Source: Goniomonas avonlea (lineage: Eukaryota; Cryptophyceae; Goniomonadida; Goniomonadaceae). From it: a stretch of 11,598 bases of DNA. Shown here piece after piece: positions 7,338 to 11,598 of the stretch (position 1 is the first letter of the stretch; the number at the start of each line of letters is the position of its first letter). Location of the stretch: assembly GCA_003573635.1 (NCBI GenBank), contig QUTJ01031415.1, positions 1 to 11,598 of the forward strand, given 5' to 3'. The translations under genes were made by a program, and so were the position numbers. The notes beneath the pieces were generated by a model. That model searched no databases, was not told the DNA's origin, and saw nothing but the letters and a program-made list of their open reading frames with translations.

Positions 7338-8739
7338 TCGCTTGGGAGCTGTGCAGGATGACACCATTTTGTTGGAGGCTTCGTTTGACAGCTGGAATGC
7401 GCTGTATGGTCAGGCCCGTGTCGAAGTCCTGTACAATTTGACCCACGCCTGCGTTGTCGAGGATGGAGCTTGTACGTCGTTCTCAGTGCTTGTTACGACT
7501 GACAGTTGTTCAACAACAAACAGATCTTGTGGGATATGCCCAAGGCTCAAGGGTGTTTTCGGGGCTGATACAGCGGTCCGGTACTTTCGAGGCGCGGCAC
7601 CAGCTGGCCGCGCAGACTTTGGTGGTGACTCTCAGAGCAGTCGCAACGAATGGGAGCATTCTTTGCTCGGGGACCACCGGTATCGAACTTCCTTCGCGCA
7701 GGGATTTAGTTCGATCTTCCATCGAAACCTCCCAGCTCTCGCTCCAGGATTATCCAGGTTTTGTTTATGACTTTTTGGAGCAGCACCCAGGTGGCCAATT
7801 TGCGCAGCAAAAGAGCGATGAGCGGATCTTGGAACTGCAGGAAGAATTGGTCGCCGCCCTTTTGGCATTCATGGAGGAGCCGCGAAGCGTCGAGGTCAAC
7901 GACACAGCTCTCTCCTGGGATGTATTGAGTGATGCCATTGCCACTGGGCTCACGGCCACACCCGATGCAATCACAGAACTCTTTCAGCAACCAACCGTGC
8001 GTGAATCCATGTGGAGTGCGTCCATTCCAGAAATGACCCACGAATTACACGTGCTCCGTAATTCTGGTCGTTGGCGAGGGCGATGGAACCAGGCTTGTCG
8101 GCAGAATACGATTGGCTCTCCAGATGTGGTGCCGTTTGGTGGGATCACTGTCAGCCCAAATCTTGTTCATATGTGCTTTCACATCCATCACTTTCATGCC
8201 AACACTGGCCTCGCCATCGAAGATGCCTCGTTGGTGGTCGAGTTTGGAGGAGGCTACGGCGCTATGGCCAAACTAGTGCACGACCTCGGGTTTCGTGGTG
8301 TGTACGTCGCCTACGACCTCCCAGTACTTTCCCGTGTACGTTGTAACATAGAAGGCCCATCACTGTACCACCATGACCCACCTTCAGTCTTTGTACCATC
8401 CACAGGCTGAAGCCAAAGTATAAGCTGCAGAGGAGTGTCAGTGAATGTCAAGTCAAAAGCACAATGCTCTGATACAAGCGAACTGATTGCTGCATCTACA
8501 GTTTTGACCACGCGTGCTTGTGTGATTGTTGACGCCGTCGCACAGCTTCAGCGGTACTATCTGGCTGCAAACCAAGTGCCTCTGGCGGAGCATGGATCTG
8601 AAAAAGGTAAGGCTTGTGCATGAAATTACACGTCAGGACTGTATCGACTGCTTCAGAAAACTCGAGAACTTTCGAGTTCTGTTTGACGAACTCGATGTCA
8701 GAACTATTGTTTAGTTATGTGGATGAAAGACTAGTGTAA
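7297..8739 (+). CDS. Secretory-pathway putative sugar O-methyltransferase (SAM-dependent), about 376 aa
   Basis: There are four exons: 7297-7471, 7524-8335, 8546-8606 and 8657-8739. The introns are 52 bp (or 34 bp if CAG 7503-7505 is used, still in frame), 210 bp and 50 bp. The N-terminus MRPLFLGFLALSVARLGA is a signal peptide, so the protein enters the ER/Golgi or is secreted. The C-terminal third holds a SAM-binding glycine loop VVEFGGGYGAMAKL (about 296-309) and then GFRGVYVAYDLPVLSR. Across intron 2 this joins LQRYYLAANQVPL, and across intron 3 FCLTNSMSEL. This order (E-x-GGGYG, YDLP-x-L...Q-x-YYL, N-S-x-SE) matches what I know of the putative sugar O-methyltransferase (NanM-like) family. 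The reaction would be transfer of methyl from SAM to a glycan hydroxyl. The C-terminus after SMSE is shorter than I would expect. A GTAAGG donor overlaps the stop (8736), so another exon may follow. The N-terminal ~250 residues match nothing I recognise. Confidence 0.77.
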
Positions 8740-9009
8740 GGACGCGATGTCCTAAGGTCTCTACACTCTCTATGCACGAACGGAATCTGAATGAGTAAGG
8801 ACGCTATGTGCTCGACTCAATGTCAGGACCATGTAAGAATTGTATGTAGTAGAGACTCTGTACTCGTTGTATGTAGAGTCTGTACTCGTTGTATGTAGAG
8901 ACTCTGTGTGTACTCAAGGACTCAATGTCAGGACTGTGTAAGAATTCTATGATTACCCATTGTCGTCTTACACCTCCACCGAGCAGCATCAAATAAATAT
9001 GCCAATCTT
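8740..9009. repeat. Spacer with nested short repeats
   Basis: No gene is seen. The phrase GACTCAATGTCAGGAC, then (C/T)(A/G)TGTAAGAATT, occurs at about 8814-8841 and again at about 8920-8946. These two copies flank two and a half copies of GTACTCGTTGTATGTAGAG (8860-8908). GTAAGGACGC(G/T)ATGT occurs at 8736 and 8797. The pattern is that of a decayed minisatellite or nested duplication. Confidence 0.7.
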
Positions 9010-9197
9010 CTACGATTGGGACTGAGAATGTGACATCCGTATGTGACATCCGTATGTTTGGACGACTGCTTCCCGCAAGGAGCTGAGCAGCTGCTCGCAG
9101 GAGTACATTTTTCGACCGACTTGGACCATCTTGATGGGTTGGTCGTGACGCATGTTGGAATCGGTACGGCAATAGAGAGTGGATCGCGTGATGTCTC
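9010..9197 (-). CDS. Unassigned coding-like exon (possible 3' terminal exon)
   Basis: On the minus strand a good acceptor (CTCCGGCTTGTTCCCCAG, AG at 9199-9198) is followed by a frame that runs to TAG at 9012-9010. It encodes peptides such as [18 protein letters not shown] and [20 protein letters not shown]. Codon choice strongly favours third-position C (ATC, TCC, CTC, ACC, AAC, CAC, GTC, TAC, TGC), like the RPA1 exons here. I do not recognise the family. Upstream exons would have to lie across the (TA)n tract and I could not find them. The plus-strand reading of the same interval is also open but has poorer codon use. It could be a real terminal exon or a gene fragment. Confidence 0.35.
9029..9055. 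repeat. 13-bp tandem duplication
   Basis: TGTGACATCCGTA is present twice in direct succession. It falls near the 3' end of the unassigned minus-strand exon and adds 13 bases, so it shifts the frame. The last residues and stop of that exon may therefore be secondary. Confidence 0.9.
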
Positions 9198-9284
9198 CTG
9201 GGGAACAAGCCGGAGTAGCAGACAGTCACAGTCAGCTATCAACACATCTGGCCATGGCTGCCACACAGTGGACATCACACCAGA

Positions 9285-9983
<699 letters not shown>

Positions 9984-10258
9984 CCCTCACCTGTCCCTCA
10001 CCTTGTCCCTCACCGTGTCCCTCACCTTGTCCCTCACCTTGTCCCTCACCTTGTCCCTCACCGTGTCCCTCACCTTGTCCCTCACCTTGTCCCTCACCTT
10101 GTCCCTCACTTTGTCCCTCACTTTGTCCCTCACCTTGTCCCTCACCTTGACCTTGTCCCTCACCTTGTCCCTCACTTTGTCCCTCACCTTGTCCCTCACC
10201 GTGTCCCTCACCTTGTCCCTCACCTTGTCCCTCACCTTGTCCCTTGCCTTGTCACTCA
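9984..10258. repeat. 12-bp minisatellite, about 22 copies
   Basis: The unit is CCCTCACCTTGT, with variants at two positions (CCGTGT, CTTTGT). One junction has lost part of a unit near 10147 (CTTGACCTTGTC). Variants are interspersed rather than clustered, as expected from slippage plus conversion. The period is a multiple of 3, so it is open in plus (Leu-Thr-Leu-Ser) and minus (Asp-Lys-Val-Arg) frames; neither looks like a protein gene. On the minus strand each unit reads ACAAGGTGAGGG, which contains a 5' splice-site consensus. Confidence 0.95.
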
Positions 10259-10339
10259 ACTGTGCACTGTCAGCTTTTGTTGGCTAAATTGTCAAGTATC
10301 CACTTGAATGTTTCTCTGCTCATGTCTCGAGATCTGATC

Positions 10340-10519
10340 AGGTCACGTGCAGCTGCTCGTCGCCCAGCATCTCGACTGCTTTTTCATCGCGTACGCGCCG
10401 ACATTTGGCGAGGTCGATAACGTGGCTTTCGCACGTGACCTGGAAGAGAAGCTTCTCGTGCGTTTGACCTTTGAAGGGAGAGAGTGTGGCGACATGCCAA
10501 CCACAAAGGCAGTTATTTG
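10340..10519 (+). other. Coding-like segment readable on both strands, gene unassigned
   Basis: Plus: after a possible acceptor (GATCTGATCAG at 10341) a 58-codon frame runs to TGA at 10519, with peptides such as LLVAQHLDCFFIAYAPTFGE and VAFARDLEEKLLVRLTFEG and third-position C/G bias. Minus: after a pyrimidine-rich acceptor (CTTCTCTTCCAG) the same DNA encodes ESHVIDLAKCRRVRDEKA and ends with TGA at 10338, also with good codon use. At most one is likely real. I slightly prefer plus, because it would place a 5' exon before the plus-strand candidate gene at 10771, but no in-phase join was established. Confidence 0.3.
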
Positions 10520-10770
10520 AGATGTTTGACTTGACAGCTGTTTGAAAAATCGGGCCGCTGCTGGACTCTTTGACATAGTTGACCAATGTTGGCATAATTG
10601 AGCGATGTCGACAGATGTGGATATGATTGTGTCTCACAAAACTAACTCTGGCCAATCTGCGGTAATAACCAGCGTGGCAGGAGGGCATAGCCGGTGGGGG
10701 TTCACGGGTGGGGCAGTGGTCGGTTGTCACAACGCGTCGACCGAGGTGGAATAACCACAACGCGTACGTC
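10520..10770. other. Spacer or 5' region of the right-edge candidate gene
   Basis: Nothing is firmly identified here. A 49-codon plus frame starts at ATG 10605 (MSTDVDMIVSHKTNSG...) and stops at about 10754. It could be a short upstream ORF or an exon, but it has no supporting motif. Confidence 0.25.
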
Positions 10771-11598
10771 ATGGGGTGGGTCAACCTGCCGTTATGGGAT
10801 GTGGACTCAGACATAGACAACAACCTTGGTCCGGGACCAGCTGCAGAGGGTGTTGATGGTATTGCTGCGGATGCTGGCGGTGTTGACACTGATGCCGATC
10901 GGGGTCGTGGTCATTGTGGCCCTGGTGCTGGCCCTGGTGCTAGGCCTGGTGCTAGGCCTGGTGCTGGAGTAGGAGCGAGCTCTGGTGCTGCTGGTGTTGG
11001 TGTGAGCGCGGTTGCTGGTGCCGGATCTGGTAGTGATGGTGCTGATGCTGGTGGGGTCGCTGGTGGCGTTGGAGCTGGTGGCGGTGGCGGTGATGGTGGT
11101 GGTGGTGCAGGTGATGGTGGTGGCGGTGTAGGTGATGGTGGTGATGGTGGTGGCGGTGCAGGTGATGGTGGTGGCGGTGCAGGTGATGGTGCAGGCGATA
11201 GCGGTGGAGGTGGCGGGGTTGGTGGCGGCAGCGTTGCCGACGCCGACCTGAGAACTTCAGGTAGCGGTCGAAACGCTAACGATGACGGACGTCATAACGC
11301 TCGCGGCGGAAGCCGTGTGCGGAGAAGAGCACCTTGGAGACTACACCAGGTTTATGCTCCGGAGTCCAAGTAGTTGGTCCTCGGGACGTCCTCGGGTTGA
11401 GAATTCACTGTTGTTGCAGGGGCGACTTTCATCTCTCTCCCCTAAGGTCAGAGTTACCGTTGGTACCTCTTGGAATGTTAATGGAGAACACAACGAGGCA
11501 AGGAAGTGCTGGTGCTCCACAACACCAGTGCTCGCGAAGGCGGCGCCACCCACAGGCTGCTGGCCACAGCACACTGAGTCCCATGAGGGAGGGAGGGA
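10771..11598 (+). CDS. Candidate inositol polyphosphate 5-phosphatase-like gene, Gly-rich N-terminus, 3' part outside window
   Basis: Exon 1 (10771-11349) has 193 codons and ends CAG|GTTTAT. A 70-bp intron (11350-11419, ending TTGTTGTTGCAG) joins it in phase 0 to an exon from 11420 to the window edge. That second exon begins GRLSSLSPKVRVTVGTSWNVNG. In the IPPc (inositol 5-phosphatase, synaptojanin/OCRL-type) domain, the first conserved strand reads like V-x-V/I-x-V-GTWNVNG. The match is close, except for an extra Ser between GT and WN. The catalytic motifs further downstream (such as GDLNYR) would be outside the window. Exon 1 is low-complexity Gly/Ala/Asp encoded by GGT/GAT repeats, then ends in a basic stretch RVRRRAPWRLHQ. 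Its start is the first in-frame ATG, but earlier exons are possible. The reading downstream of NVNG (ARKCWCS...) does not look like the family, so a donor soon after that motif is likely. The function is tentative. Confidence 0.42.
10918..11220 (+). repeat. Gly/Asp/Ala-coding triplet-rich low-complexity tract
   Basis: It starts with four near-copies of the 12-mer GGCCTGGTGCTA (10918-10966). It continues with GGTGATGGTGGTGGCGGTGCA repeats from about 11080 to 11195. It stays in frame with the candidate gene, giving runs such as GDGGGGAGDGGGG. This is consistent with replication slippage inside a disordered coding region, though the same bias would also keep a non-coding tract open. Confidence 0.85.

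Noticed and set aside
9984-10258. Telomeric or subtelomeric repeat
   Set aside because: The unit CCCTCACCTTGT is not a known telomere type, it is internal, and gene-like sequence follows on the right.
10250-10335. Minus frame reading RDMSRETFKWILDNLANKS, loosely like a transposase leader
   Set aside because: It is only 38 codons between stops, with no terminal repeats, target-site duplication or catalytic motif nearby, so there is no support for a mobile element.
11341-11574. 77-codon minus frame at the right edge
   Set aside because: It is antisense to the plus-strand exon carrying the VGTSWNVNG motif, with no recognisable motif of its own and no ATG start.

Overview
The window is nuclear DNA from an intron-rich microbial eukaryote (protist or alga; I cannot place the lineage). 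It has GT-AG introns, many only 41-57 bp, interrupting recognisable eukaryotic genes. It also has AATAAA-type signals, micro- and minisatellites, and no bacterial operon or ribosome-binding layout. Almost none of the long uninterrupted reading frames is a gene. The genes appear only after splicing, and all exon joins given here are my own reconstructions from splice sites, reading phase and protein motifs.

Left half (1-5072, minus strand): 17 exons encode the N-terminal 579 residues of the largest subunit of RNA polymerase I (RPA1/POLR1A/RPA190). The gene runs off the left edge just after the invariant NRQPTLHRP motif. Its 5' introns are tiny. From intron 9 onward they are much longer, and most carry their own private tandem repeat.

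Middle (5257-8739): a plus-strand gene (5257-6329) diverges from RPA1 across 184 bp and encodes a single-pass membrane protein of unknown function. It converges on a small minus-strand F-box protein gene (7047-6635). That gene in turn diverges from a plus-strand gene (7297-8739) for a secretory-pathway protein with a putative sugar O-methyltransferase domain. The start of the methyltransferase gene has been tandemly duplicated (47 bp), which creates an upstream ORF that overlaps the real start codon.

Right part (8740-11598): repeat-rich and poorly resolved. It holds a minisatellite-like spacer, an unassigned coding-like exon on the minus strand (9197-9010), a perfect (TA)146 tract, and a 12-bp minisatellite whose minus strand is an array of 5'-splice-site consensus. 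It also holds a segment readable on both strands and, at the right edge, a Gly-rich ORF that splices in phase to an exon with a VRVTVGTSWNVNG motif, resembling the start of an inositol polyphosphate 5-phosphatase catalytic domain.

The genes do not form a pathway: one makes rRNA, one targets proteins for ubiquitylation, one modifies glycans, and one may act on phosphoinositides. I see no phage, CRISPR, toxin, viral or transposase system. The most interesting points are the satellite-laden introns, the start-codon duplication, the splice-donor-like minisatellite and the unassigned exons.
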